Assembly (NCBI GenBank): GCA_902763085.1
Contig: CACWQW010000009.1
Location: 1 to 34,029, forward strand
Reading direction: 5' to 3'
From: Dongibacter bovis
GTDB taxonomy: Bacteria; Bacillota; Negativicutes; Selenomonadales; Selenomonadaceae
DNA length: 34,029 nucleotides
How positions within the stretch are numbered: position 1 is the stretch's first letter; each line of letters begins with the position of its first letter. The position numbers were made by a program, and so were the translations under genes. Under the pieces are notes generated by a model, which did not search any database, was not told the DNA's origin, and saw only the letters and a list, made by a program, of their open reading frames with translations. Below are positions 6,784-15,845 of the stretch, piece after piece.

Positions 6784-7260
6784 ATGAAATATCGCAAAGC
6801 GACGTTCGACGATGTCGAGGCGATCTTTGCCTTGGTCAATGATTATGCCGGCGATGGCGTGATGCTTGCGCGTTCGCGCAATACCCTTTACGAGACCCTG
6901 CGTGACATGATCGTCGCGGAGGATGAGACGGGGACGATCGTTGGCGTCGGCGGGCTGCACCTCCTCTGGGACAGGCTCGCGGAAGTGCGGACGATGGCGG
7001 TCTCGCCGCAGCTGACGCGCCGCGGCATCGGGGGGGAGATCGTACGCCGGCTCATGGCGGAGGGGCGGACGCTCGGCGTGAAGAAATTCTTCACACTCAC
7101 CTACAAGCCGGGTTTCTTCCAAACGCTCGGCTTCCATACGGTGACGAAGGATGCCCTGCCGCAGAAGGTGTGGAAGGACTGCATCGATTGCCCGAAGTTC
7201 CCCAACTGCGATGAGATCGCCATGGTGAAGCTCGAAGAAACAACGGACAGTAACAAATGA
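6784..7260 (+). CDS. GNAT N-acetyltransferase, N-acetylglutamate synthase (ArgA)-like
   Basis: A 158-aa single-domain GNAT protein. The acetyl-CoA loop TRRGIGGEIVRRL lies at residues 78-90. The C-terminal segment PQKVWKDCIDCPKFPNCDEIAM carries C133, C136 and C142 and is typical of the short N-acetylglutamate synthases of Firmicutes and actinobacteria, which make N-acetyl-L-glutamate for arginine synthesis. The three cysteines may bind a metal; that is inference. ATG 6784 was chosen over GTG 6775 because AGAGG (6771-6775) is correctly spaced only for the ATG. No other arginine gene is adjacent, so a different amino-acid substrate remains possible. Confidence 0.8.
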   Translation: MKYRKATFDDVEAIFALVNDYAGDGVMLARSRNTLYETLRDMIVAEDETGTIVGVGGLHLLWDRLAEVRTMAVSPQLTRRGIGGEIVRRLMAEGRTLGVKKFFTLTYKPGFFQTLGFHTVTKDALPQKVWKDCIDCPKFPNCDEIAMVKLEETTDSNK

Positions 7261-7277
7261 GACAGCCTTGAGAGTGG

Positions 7278-7319
7278 AAATTCCGTATCATGTTCTTTAG
7301 AGATGTGATACGGAATTTT
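7278..7319 (+). terminator. Terminator after the acetyltransferase gene
   Basis: AAATTCCGTATCA (7278-7290) pairs perfectly with TGATACGGAATTT (7306-7318), a 13-bp stem with A- and T-rich flanks. It may work in both directions. Confidence 0.8.
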
Positions 7320-7355
7320 GCATGTTCCGGGAGATCCGGAGAAAGGAGCGGGCAT

Positions 7356-8555
7356 ATGACGAGGCAGGAAGTTTTACGCAGCTATCTCGACCGTTTGCAG
7401 AAAGGGGAGGCGCTCGCGGACGTGCGCCGCGATTTCGTGAAGTCGTTCGTCGGCGTGCGGCCGGAGGAAATTATGGAGGCGGAGCAAGAGCTGATGCGCG
7501 ACGGCGTGGCACCGCGGGAACTGCAGAAGCTCTGCGACATCCATTCGGCGCTCTTCTGCGGGGAGAGCGGTGAGGAGATTGCCTCCCAGCGCGCTGCCAC
7601 GGAGCGGGCAGCACTCGCCTCGCCGGAGCCTGCTGGGTTGCCGGAGGGACATCCTGTCACCGCCCTGCAGCGGGAGAATGCGGCGCTCACGCAGCAGCTG
7701 GAGTCGCTTTCCCGTCTGCTCGCGCAGGGGAAGGCAGCGGCCTTTGCCGCGGCCTTCCCGCGGCTCAACGCCCTGCGCGCGCACTACGCGAAGAAAGAGG
7801 AGCTGCTCATGCCCGTCCTTTATCGCTACGGCGTCACGGGTCCGTCGGAGGTCATGTGGGGCGTCGATGACGAGATCAAGAAGGAGCTCGGCGTCCTCAC
7901 GAAGGCGATCAGGGAAGACGAAGAGAACGTCACGCTCTACCGCGGTCGCCTGCAGGCGCTCATGACGCGGATCCGGGAGATGATCGTCAAGGAAGAGCGC
8001 ATCCTCCTGCCGCTCACCTTGCGCTACTTCACAGAGGAGGAGTGGTTCGCCGTCTATCGCGACGCGCAGGAGTTCGGCGCTGCGGCTGAGGGCAGCGCGC
8101 AGCCGTGTTGGGATGCGGCGGAGGAGTGGTGCAATCGCCAGCAGGAGGCGCTTTCGCGTGAGGAGATCCTCGACGGCAAGGTCCAGTTCGAAACCGGCGC
8201 GCTGACCGTCCGCCAGCTGCGCGCGATGCTCTCGCTATTTCCTGTGGATATCACCTTCATCGATGAGAACGATGTGCTGCGCTATTTCCTCAACGAGGGC
8301 AAGATCTTCGCGCGGCCGCGTTCGGCGCTCGGCCGCAAGGTCTATGAGTGCCATCCGCCGCAGATCATTCCCGTCGTGCGGCAGATGCTCGCGGATTTCA
8401 AGGCGAAGAAGCGCGACCACATGGTCGTCTGGCGCCGCATCATGGGAAAGCCCATCGGCGTGCGCTATCAGGCGGTGTACGGGAAGGATGGCGCCTACCT
8501 CGGCACGGTGGAATTCGTGCAGGACTTCACGGAGGCGCTCGCGCGCTTTGCGTGA
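7356..8555 (+). CDS. DUF438 / hemerythrin-like / PAS domain protein
   Basis: A 399-aa cytosolic protein with three parts: a DUF438 helical domain (about residues 5-70), a hemerythrin-like four-helix region (about 100-240), and a C-terminal PAS-type domain (about 270-395, with FPVDITFIDENDVLRYFLNEGKIF and the ending GTVEFVQDF). Candidate metal or haem ligands include His in GHPVTALQREN, H-x3-E in HYAKKEE, the WGVDDEI acid pair and the EER segment before ILLPL. Proteins of this design are widespread in anaerobes; a redox, oxygen or NO sensing role is likely but unproven. ATG 7356 follows AAAGGAG at 7344-7350 and is preferred to starts inside the upstream terminator. It appears monocistronic between two terminators. 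Confidence 0.85.
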   Translation: MTRQEVLRSYLDRLQKGEALADVRRDFVKSFVGVRPEEIMEAEQELMRDGVAPRELQKLCDIHSALFCGESGEEIASQRAATERAALASPEPAGLPEGHPVTALQRENAALTQQLESLSRLLAQGKAAAFAAAFPRLNALRAHYAKKEELLMPVLYRYGVTGPSEVMWGVDDEIKKELGVLTKAIREDEENVTLYRGRLQALMTRIREMIVKEERILLPLTLRYFTEEEWFAVYRDAQEFGAAAEGSAQPCWDAAEEWCNRQQEALSREEILDGKVQFETGALTVRQLRAMLSLFPVDITFIDENDVLRYFLNEGKIFARPRSALGRKVYECHPPQIIPVVRQMLADFKAKKRDHMVVWRRIMGKPIGVRYQAVYGKDGAYLGTVEFVQDFTEALARFA

Positions 8556-8582
8556 TGCCGACCTGGATATGGATAAGATATG

Positions 8583-8621
8583 AAAAGCGCTGTGAGAACG
8601 GGAGGTTCTCACAGCGCTTTT
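8583..8621. terminator. Bidirectional terminator
   Basis: AAAAGCGCTGTGAGAAC (8583-8599) and its exact complement GTTCTCACAGCGCTTTT (8605-8621) form a 17-bp stem around a 5-base loop. A-runs and T-runs on both sides let it serve the DUF438 gene on the + strand and the small minus-strand gene. Confidence 0.9.
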
Positions 8622-8631
8622 CGTATTCCGC

Positions 8632-8838
8632 TTATTTCTTGACGACTTCCTTGAGGATGTCCGTCATGGCCTGCTGCATGATGCGCATGACATCCTGCAG
8701 GACCGCATTGTACAAATCGCCACCGTCTGTGACGCCACGACCGTTCGCAGTGATGAAGAACTTGTGCGGATGCTCATTGGCCTTGTAGGCCTCATTGAGT
8801 TTGTCCTGGACGAGCTTTTCAATTTTCTGTTCCGACAT
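8632..8838 (-). CDS. Small conserved-looking protein of unknown function (68 aa)
   Basis: This 68-aa protein starts MSEQKIEKLVQDKLNEAY and is mostly charged and helical, with no membrane segment or signal peptide. The middle (KFFITANGRGVTDGGDLYNAVLQ) is a turn-rich stretch followed by a helix QDVMRIMQQAMTDILKEVVKK. I do not recognise the family. ATG 8838 is preferred because GAGGTG lies just upstream on the minus strand; an open frame to 8976 lacks a ribosome site. A perfect TATAAT (minus strand 8878-8873) lies about 35 bases upstream, with no clear -35. The shared bidirectional terminator at 8583-8621 supports it as a real single-gene unit. Confidence 0.7.
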   Translation of the reverse strand: MSEQKIEKLVQDKLNEAYKANEHPHKFFITANGRGVTDGGDLYNAVLQDVMRIMQQAMTDILKEVVKK

Positions 8839-9133
8839 TTGTGTCACCTCTTTTCGTCTAGCATACTTTTTTATTATACAACATCTCCTCAAGATTTTCC
8901 TTTCTTTTTCTGTCGAGATGGTGAGAAAATTTCGGCTTTCGATTGAAGCGACTTCTAACAACCGACTAACAGCCATCTAATTGCCTGTTTTTATACTATA
9001 CACGCAGGAAGAAGATCGATATCCTGGGGGATGACGGTTCCGGGAATGATTCAGACGCGTGGGGGATGCCGCGGTGGCGGCAATTGCGTCCATTCCCAGG
9101 ACGTACTGGGGGAACGGAAAGGTATGGTATGTC

Positions 9134-9841
9134 ATGAGAAGGGAACGGAGGAAGATCCTCATCGGCATGATGCTCGGCGCCCTGCTGATCGTCGGAGGAG
9201 GGTTCCTGTATGTGCAGGAAGCGGACAGAGGGATGGCTGAGGCGGAAGCCTGGGCAGGGCAGCCGCCGCCGCGCGTGAAGGTCGATCCAGAAAAGGCGGC
9301 CCAGCACATCGCTGACGCCTTTCAGGTCGATGAGGGGGAAGTGCGCGCAGCCATCGAGGAGAAGCGTGATTTCCGCGATATCGGGCACGCGGCGATGGTT
9401 GCTAAGATCTGCGGGAAGTCCTTTGACGAGATCTTTGCGCAGAGGGAGAGTGGCAAGACCTGGCGCGAGGTCGAGGATGCCTTCGGCGTCACGCAGGTGC
9501 AGGTAAAGAGCGTCATGGAGGAGATGGAGGCGCGTCATCTCGCCGAACGCGGCGTCGTGACACAGCAGAAGGCGCTCTCCTTGCTGCGGGACGGCTACCG
9601 CAGCTTCGATGTCTTCGAGGCGGGGGTCCTTGCGACTGCTTCCGGTGAGGAGATCCAGTCGGTACTGGATCGGAAGAAGATCAACAACCAGTGGGTGGAT
9701 GTGGCAAAGCAACTCGGTCTCGATGAGTCCGTTCTCTCGAAGCGCCGCGATGTCGCCTTTGAATTCCTACCCTGTGGTGCGGCCGTAGGACGGGAACAGG
9801 ACGCTCTGATGCCGCCGCCTTCGCAGGATGTTTCTCCTTGA
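9134..9841 (+). CDS. Membrane-anchored protein of unknown function with an internal duplicated module
   Basis: A 235-aa protein with an N-terminal positive patch (MRRERRK) and one hydrophobic helix (residues 8-27), giving N-in topology with the rest outside the cytoplasmic face, or possibly a cleaved signal. The exported part is charged and helical. Two similar modules, about residues 79-125 and 156-203, share a pattern of small-residue helix, Gly-Lys/Glu-x-(x)-(D/Q)-E/S-I/V, then (K/Q)-W-x-(E/D)-V-(E/A)-x-x-(F/L)-G-(V/L). The end is Pro/Ser rich with one Cys at 214. I do not recognise the family. ATG 9134 has AAAGG at 9118-9122, slightly far; GTG 9059 would add 25 residues before the helix and is less likely. 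Confidence 0.7.
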   Translation: MRRERRKILIGMMLGALLIVGGGFLYVQEADRGMAEAEAWAGQPPPRVKVDPEKAAQHIADAFQVDEGEVRAAIEEKRDFRDIGHAAMVAKICGKSFDEIFAQRESGKTWREVEDAFGVTQVQVKSVMEEMEARHLAERGVVTQQKALSLLRDGYRSFDVFEAGVLATASGEEIQSVLDRKKINNQWVDVAKQLGLDESVLSKRRDVAFEFLPCGAAVGREQDALMPPPSQDVSP

Positions 9842-9865
9842 GCAGGAGATTTTTCAAAAAACAGG

Positions 9866-9894
9866 TTGACAATGTGACAAATACAGTTTATGAT
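9866..9894 (+). promoter_or_regulatory. Promoter of the trp T-box transcript
   Basis: TTGACA (9866-9871), a 17-base spacer and TATGAT (9889-9894). The start is predicted near 9901, where the T-box leader begins. Confidence 0.8.
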
Positions 9895-9900
9895 TAAGAC

Positions 9901-10205
9901 CATCAAGTGAATAGCTCAGTAAATCGTAGAGCAGGAAATAGTAGCGTGGTTCACCGCTGTCAAGCGAGCCGATGTCCGGGAGACCGGAGGTGTGATGATC
10001 GGTCAGTGGTACTTCGTGAATGGTCCTGCGAGAGTCCACCGAAAGGATGCATGGTATCCCGAGTAGGCTGGAACGGCTGCCACCGTTAGCAGGCTAGGGT
10101 ATCGGACGTTGTCCCGTACCTGAGATGAGGTGTATTTTTTGCATGAATACTGGGTGGCACAGCGAAGCTATCGCCCCGGCAGGAGGAATCCTGCCGGGGC
10201 TTTTT
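9901..10205 (+). promoter_or_regulatory. T-box leader, tryptophan (UGG) specific
   Basis: This leader reads uncharged tRNA-Trp and controls trpFCBA. The lower part of Stem I pairs GCAGGA (9931-9936) with TCCTGC (10024-10029). The specifier loop holds AGTAG (9940-9944) on the 5' side and GAATGG (10018-10023) on the 3' side, so the specifier codon is TGG at 10021-10023. CCGGGAGACCGG (9976-9987) and the following GGTG form the apical region. The conserved T-box core TGGGTGGCACAGCG lies at 10151-10164 and would pair with the tRNA acceptor end as antiterminator. The competing terminator is at 10173-10205. No other element is needed to explain 9842-10254. Confidence 0.93.
10173..10205 (+). terminator. 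T-box-controlled terminator before trpF
   Basis: GCCCCGGCAGGA (10173-10184) and TCCTGCCGGGGC (10189-10200) form a perfect 12-bp stem with a GGAA loop and five Ts. It should form when tRNA-Trp is charged. Confidence 0.92.
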
Positions 10206-10254
10206 GTTGTTTGTGCGGTGAGGCGCAGCGCTGCCGCGGGAAGGAGCGGAGGAT

Positions 10255-10884
10255 ATGAAGGCGAAGCTATGCGGGATGAAGACGCGAAAGGCTGCGGAGG
10301 CTGCGGAGGCGGCCGGGGCGGAGTTCGTGGGGTTCATCTTCTGGCCGAAGAGCCGACGCGCCGTCACGCCCGGTCATGCGGCGGCCATCGGCGCGCAGCT
10401 GCACCGAGCGAAGAAGGTGGGCGTCTTCGTCGATGCGACGATCGCGCGCGTCAACGCGATCGTCGAGACCTGCGGCTTGGACTTCGTCCAGCTGCACGGA
10501 CATGAGGACGCCTCCTACGCGCGGCGCGTGCGCGCCCCGGTCATCAAGGCCTATCGCTATGGCAAAGGGTTCGACGCCCGCGCTGCCGCCGCATTCCCGG
10601 CAGAGTACATCCTGCTCGACAGCGGCACGGCGGCGCTGCCGGGGGGTACGGGCAAACGGTTCGCTTGGCAGGAGGCGTCCGAGGCCGTGCGGTCAGCAGG
10701 GCTCAGGGAACGGCTCCTCGTCGCCGGCGGCGTTTCGGAGGAGAATCTCAAGGAGCTTTACGAGGTCTTTCACCCCTACGGTGTCGATGTCTCCGGCAGC
10801 CTTGAGGTGCAGGGAGAGAAGTCCATTGGGAAGATCAATGCGTTCATGCGAGCGGTGCGCCGCGTGGAAGGCGGAGGGGTTTGA
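10255..10884 (+). CDS. trpF: Phosphoribosylanthranilate isomerase
   Basis: This 209-aa TIM-barrel enzyme converts N-(5-phosphoribosyl)anthranilate to CdRP, the third step of the tryptophan branch. It starts MKAKLCGMKT, with the catalytic cysteine at C6. It continues with GFIFWPKSRR (phosphate site) and LLDSGTAALPGGTGKRF, whose Asp is the general acid. The C-terminal GGVSEENL and GVDVSGSLE segments complete the barrel. The length is normal. The ATG at 10255 follows GGAGCGGAGG. It is first in the T-box-controlled trpF-C-B-A block, ahead of trpC, which reverses the usual trpC-trpF order. Confidence 0.95.
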   Translation: MKAKLCGMKTRKAAEAAEAAGAEFVGFIFWPKSRRAVTPGHAAAIGAQLHRAKKVGVFVDATIARVNAIVETCGLDFVQLHGHEDASYARRVRAPVIKAYRYGKGFDARAAAAFPAEYILLDSGTAALPGGTGKRFAWQEASEAVRSAGLRERLLVAGGVSEENLKELYEVFHPYGVDVSGSLEVQGEKSIGKINAFMRAVRRVEGGGV

Positions 10885-10903
10885 GACAGAGCAGGAGGAT
10901 ACC

Positions 10904-11698
10904 ATGAGAGATATACTGGCAGAGATCGTTGCCAAGAAGAAGGACATCGTGCGCGAGGCAAAGGCGCGGCTGCCGCTCGCAGAGGTGAAAGCGCGTCTGC
11001 GCCCCGGAACGTTTCGCATGGCAGAGCGGTTCCGCGCAGAGCCGTGGAACCTCATCGCCGAGTGCAAGCTGCAGTCCCCGGCCAAAGGGCGCCTCGATCG
11101 CACGCACACTGTGCAGCAGCTGGCGCACATCTATGAGGAGAACGGCGCAGCGATGCTTTCCGTCCATACGGATCCCCACTTCCTCGGGTGCAATGAGGAT
11201 TTCGTGAAGGTGCGCCATGAGGTGCAGCTGCCGCTCTTGCGCAAGGATTTCGTCATTGACGAATATCAGATCTACGAAGCGCGGCTGCTCGGTGCGGATG
11301 CCGTCCTGCTCATCGCTCGCATCCTCACGCCGGCGCAGCTCAAGGAGTACCTTTATACGGTCTGGTCCCTCGGCATGGACGCGCTCGTCGAGGTCCACGA
11401 CGAGCGGGATATGGAGGCGGCGCTCGCCACGCCAGCGGAGTTCATCGGCATCAACAACAGGAATCTCGTGACGTTCACGACGAGCATCGAGCAGACAATG
11501 GACCTGCTTCCGTCCATGGATCGGAGCAGGACGTTCATCAGCGAGAGCGGCATCTTCACGCGCGAGGATGCGGAGCGGCTCCAGAGGGCGGGCTGCAGCG
11601 GCATCCTCGTCGGCGAAGGGCTCGTGCGCGCAGAGGACATCGCGGCGCAGACGCGAGCGTTTGCAGGGCTGGGAAGGGAGCAGGCGGCGACCGCCTGA
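10904..11698 (+). CDS. trpC: Indole-3-glycerol phosphate synthase
   Basis: This 264-aa TIM-barrel enzyme closes the indole ring from CdRP. The motif [13 protein letters not shown] has the catalytic lysine after [33 protein letters not shown] and FISESGI are the conserved barrel-end segments, with the last two forming the phosphate site. The frame is open upstream to 10376, but ATG 10904 follows AGGAGG at 10893-10898 and gives the normal length. It begins 19 bases after trpF and is separated from trpB by 34 bases. Confidence 0.95.
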   Translation: MRDILAEIVAKKKDIVREAKARLPLAEVKARLRPGTFRMAERFRAEPWNLIAECKLQSPAKGRLDRTHTVQQLAHIYEENGAAMLSVHTDPHFLGCNEDFVKVRHEVQLPLLRKDFVIDEYQIYEARLLGADAVLLIARILTPAQLKEYLYTVWSLGMDALVEVHDERDMEAALATPAEFIGINNRNLVTFTTSIEQTMDLLPSMDRSRTFISESGIFTREDAERLQRAGCSGILVGEGLVRAEDIAAQTRAFAGLGREQAATA

Positions 11699-11732
11699 GC
11701 ATCAACAACAGGAAGATAAAGGAGAGATTTTC

Positions 11733-12920
<1,188 letters not shown>

Positions 12921-12946
12921 CGGCGAACGGAATGGAGGAAAACGAT

Positions 12947-13744
12947 ATGCAGACGCGTTTGGAGAAAAAGATGGCAGCGCTCAAAGCAGCGGGGCGCAAG
13001 GGAATCTTCATCTATATCACGGCAGGTGCTCCGGATCTTGAGACGACGTATCGAGCCGTGCAGGAGGCGGAAAAGGCGGGCGCCGATGTCATCGAGCTCG
13101 GCCTGCCGTTCTCTGATCCGATGGCGGATGGCCCCGTGATCCAGGATGCTTCCGTTCGTGCGTTGAAGAACGGCATCACGACGGAAAAGGAAATCGAGAT
13201 CGTGCGGCAGATCCGTTCGTTTTCCGAGATCCCGCTCATCGGCATGGGGTATATCAACACGATGCTCCACTATGGGTTCGAGCGGTTCGTGCAGGATTTC
13301 CAAGGGGCGGGCATGGATGGCATCATCGTGCCGGACGTGCCGCACGAGGAGTCGGGAGAGATGCGCCGTATCTGCGTTTCGCACGCGTTCCATCTGGCGG
13401 AGTTCATCACGCCCGGCACGACGCCGGCGCGCATGAAGGAAACGTGCGTGGGTGCCACCGGCTTCATTTATTGCGTGTCAAACAACGGCGTCACGGGCGT
13501 CAAGAAGATCGATTATTCGACCATCGGCCAGGTCTGCGCAGAGGCGCGGGAATTCACGCAGACGCCGCTGGCTGTCGGCTTCGGCATCGGTTCGCCGGAG
13601 GCGGCCGTCGAGGCCGCCGCGCACGCCGATGCCGTCATCGTCGGCAGTGCCGTCGTCGGACGCCTCCTGCAGGGGAAGTTCGACGAGGCGATGCAGCTCA
13701 TCCGTTCGATGCGTCAGGCGCTAGATGCGCGTTACGGGAAGTGA
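12947..13744 (+). CDS. trpA: Tryptophan synthase alpha chain
   Basis: This 265-aa TIM-barrel enzyme cleaves indole-3-glycerol phosphate and passes indole to TrpB. Catalytic residues E50 (IELGLPFSDP) and D61 (MADGPVIQ) match E49 and D60 of the enteric enzyme. The phosphate loops are VSNNGVTG and GFGIGSPE. ATG 12947 follows GGAGG at 12934-12938; an upstream in-frame ATG at 12917 overlaps the trpB stop and lacks a ribosome site. Its last 47 bases overlap the 3' end of the convergent glycosylase gene. No T-rich terminator follows, so transcription may continue toward trpE. Confidence 0.96.
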   Translation: MQTRLEKKMAALKAAGRKGIFIYITAGAPDLETTYRAVQEAEKAGADVIELGLPFSDPMADGPVIQDASVRALKNGITTEKEIEIVRQIRSFSEIPLIGMGYINTMLHYGFERFVQDFQGAGMDGIIVPDVPHEESGEMRRICVSHAFHLAEFITPGTTPARMKETCVGATGFIYCVSNNGVTGVKKIDYSTIGQVCAEAREFTQTPLAVGFGIGSPEAAVEAAAHADAVIVGSAVVGRLLQGKFDEAMQLIRSMRQALDARYGK

Positions 13745-14252
13745 AGGAATCACCGAAGAGGGCCGTTCCCCAGACCTCAGCGAGCATGGGAAGACGCCAT
13801 TTCGCATTGGCGGGGCTCGTGGAGGGCAGGGGGTGGAACGTGAGGTCGGTGCGCGAGAGCAGCTGCTGGTTGTAGCGGCGGAAACATTGATAGGATTTCG
13901 CGCCGTTGAAGCAGATGGTGCGGATCGCCGGATACGCAGTGAGCAGCACCGTGAAATCGTTGCCGCGTTCCGCGTGGATGGCCGTGTCGAGGCTGCCGGC
14001 GCGCTCGCAGCTCGCGATCGCGTCCCAGAGGGCGATGTGATGGGAAAGCAGCAAGCGCAGGCGCGCGTCGTACGCTGCCGGTGCCTCTGCCTTTCCCGTC
14101 AAGAGCAGTGCCATGAGCGGCCAGAACCTGTTCTGCGGATGGGCATAATACTGCTGGGCTGAGAGAGACTTGACGCTGGGCATAGAGCCGAGAACCAGGA
14201 TCTGGCAGTCCGAATCGATGCTCGGCGGAAAGCCGATGCAATGCGTTTCCAT
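13698..14252 (-). CDS. DNA-deoxyinosine glycosylase-like (uracil-DNA glycosylase superfamily)
   Basis: A 184-aa protein of the Mug/TDG-like part of the uracil-DNA glycosylase superfamily. Motif 1 lies at residues 20-44: VLGSMPSVKSLSAQQYYAHPQNRFW. The HPQNRFW segment is characteristic of hypoxanthine/deoxyinosine-DNA glycosylases. The second motif, LPSTSPAN, near residue 155 forms the DNA-intercalation loop. It would remove deaminated adenine (hypoxanthine) from DNA. ATG 14252 has GGGAGG on the minus strand 8-10 bases upstream. It lies antisense between trpA and trpE and overlaps trpA by 47 bases tail to tail. No good promoter was identified in the 93 bases before it. Confidence 0.85.
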   Translation of the reverse strand: METHCIGFPPSIDSDCQILVLGSMPSVKSLSAQQYYAHPQNRFWPLMALLLTGKAEAPAAYDARLRLLLSHHIALWDAIASCERAGSLDTAIHAERGNDFTVLLTAYPAIRTICFNGAKSYQCFRRYNQQLLSRTDLTFHPLPSTSPANAKWRLPMLAEVWGTALFGDSFTSRNAHLAPDASNG

Positions 14253-14345
14253 AGTGATTCCTCCCATTTTGCGATCTTTGTCCAGCGTAACACATTGTGC
14301 TGAGAATTTCCAGGATGCTACAGACCAGATAGAGGAGTGAGCAGC

Positions 14346-15845
14346 ATGCATCTGATACCAAGCCTTGATGATTTCCGGCGCCTGTCAGAGGACCACAACC
14401 TCATCGCCGTGTCGACGGAAATCAATATGGATCTCGATACGCCGGTGTCGGTCTACTATAAGCTCGTCGACCAGGAAAAAGGCTTCATCCTTGAATCCGT
14501 CGATACGACGCAGCAGCAATTCGGCCGGTTTTCCTTCATCGGCGCTGAGCCGTTTGCGCGGCTGCAAGTATTTCGGAACAAGTTGATGATCAAGGAAAAC
14601 GACCTCATGAAAAGCATCGATGGGGCACCGGTCGATACCATCAAGACGTATATGAAGCGGTTCCGTCCGGCGCTGGAGGATGCGCATCTGCCGCTGGCGA
14701 ACGGCGGCCTCGTCGGCTACTTCAACTACGAAACCGTTGCGACGTTTGACCGCGTGCGCGGGATGACGCTGGGCGACGAGGAGCTGCTCGGGCAATTCAT
14801 GCTCTGCCGCGTCCTCGTCGTGATCGACGCGCTCAAGAACAGCGCGCGCCTCATCTACCTCGCGGATACGAAGGGACGCGAGGCGGCGCCCGTCTATGGA
14901 GAGGTGGAGACGAAGATCGCGGCGCTCGTCAGGAGGCTCGCAGCGCCGCTGCCGCCGCAGCCGGAGTCACCGGCTGCACGGGAGGAACCGCTGGACTTCC
15001 TCAAGGAATACGGCAAGGCACCGGCGGATTTCCTCACGGCCATCGAAAAGGCCAAGGAGCACATCTTCGCGGGAGATATCTTCCAGGTCGTGCCGTCCCG
15101 TCAATTCCGCGCGAAGATCACCAAGCCCTGTTTCCACTTCTATCGGCGGCTGCGCCAGGTGAACCCGTCGCCGTACATGTTCTACATGAATTTCGGCAGT
15201 GTCAAGCTCGTGGGCGCCTCGCCGGAGATGCTCGTCAAGGTCGCCGACAAGCAGCTCTTCACCTATCCGATTGCCGGCACGCGCAGGCGCGGCCGGAACG
15301 CCGCGGAGGATGCGGCGCTGGCGAAGGAGCTGACAGCGGACACGAAGGAGTGTGCCGAGCACTCGATGCTCGTTGATCTCGCTCGCAATGACATCGGCCG
15401 CATCAGCGAGGCGGGGACGGTCCATGTCACGAAGCTGCGCCAGGTGGAGCATTTCAGCCATGTCATGCACATGGTCTCTGAGGTCACGGGGCGGCTCAAG
15501 CAGGGCTTTACGCCCATGGATGTCCTCAAGGCGACCTTCCCTGCCGGGACGGTCAGCGGCGCTCCGAAACTCCGTGCGATGGAGATCATCCATGATCTCG
15601 AGCCCGTGCCGCGCAATACGTATTCTGGCACCGTCGGCTACATGGACTTCGCGGGCAATATGGACATGTGCATTACGCTGCGCACCATGCGCATCGAAAA
15701 TGACGATACAGCGGTCATCCAATCCGGTGCCGGCATCGTTGCCGATTCCGTGCCGGAGCGGGAGTATCAGGAAATCCTGCAGAAGTCGAAAGCGCTGTTT
15801 GAAGTCGTCGAGGAGGTCGAGAACGATGTTGTTGCTTTTAGATAA
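14346..15845 (+). CDS. trpE: Anthranilate synthase component I
   Basis: This 499-aa enzyme converts chorismate to anthranilate using ammonia from TrpG. The N-terminal half carries the tryptophan feedback site FILESVD (E50-S51), so allosteric control is probably intact. The chorismate-binding domain has PYMFYMNFG, PIAGTRRRG, ELTADTKECAEHSMLVDLARND and GAPKLRAMEII, followed by the IQSGAGIVADSVPEREYQE ending. ATG 14346 was chosen because AGAGGAG (14331-14337) is correctly spaced; GTG 14337 overlaps it. It overlaps trpG by 20 bases. No T-box or convincing promoter lies in 14253-14345. Confidence 0.96.
   Translation: MHLIPSLDDFRRLSEDHNLIAVSTEINMDLDTPVSVYYKLVDQEKGFILESVDTTQQQFGRFSFIGAEPFARLQVFRNKLMIKENDLMKSIDGAPVDTIKTYMKRFRPALEDAHLPLANGGLVGYFNYETVATFDRVRGMTLGDEELLGQFMLCRVLVVIDALKNSARLIYLADTKGREAAPVYGEVETKIAALVRRLAAPLPPQPESPAAREEPLDFLKEYGKAPADFLTAIEKAKEHIFAGDIFQVVPSRQFRAKITKPCFHFYRRLRQVNPSPYMFYMNFGSVKLVGASPEMLVKVADKQLFTYPIAGTRRRGRNAAEDAALAKELTADTKECAEHSMLVDLARNDIGRISEAGTVHVTKLRQVEHFSHVMHMVSEVTGRLKQGFTPMDVLKATFPAGTVSGAPKLRAMEIIHDLEPVPRNTYSGTVGYMDFAGNMDMCITLRTMRIENDDTAVIQSGAGIVADSVPEREYQEILQKSKALFEVVEEVENDVVAFR

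Noticed and set aside
9009..9133. Small ORF or N-terminal extension upstream of the membrane-anchored gene
   Set aside because: One frame is open for about 40 codons but lacks a usable start. GTG 9059 lacks a well-placed ribosome site and would put 25 residues before the membrane helix.
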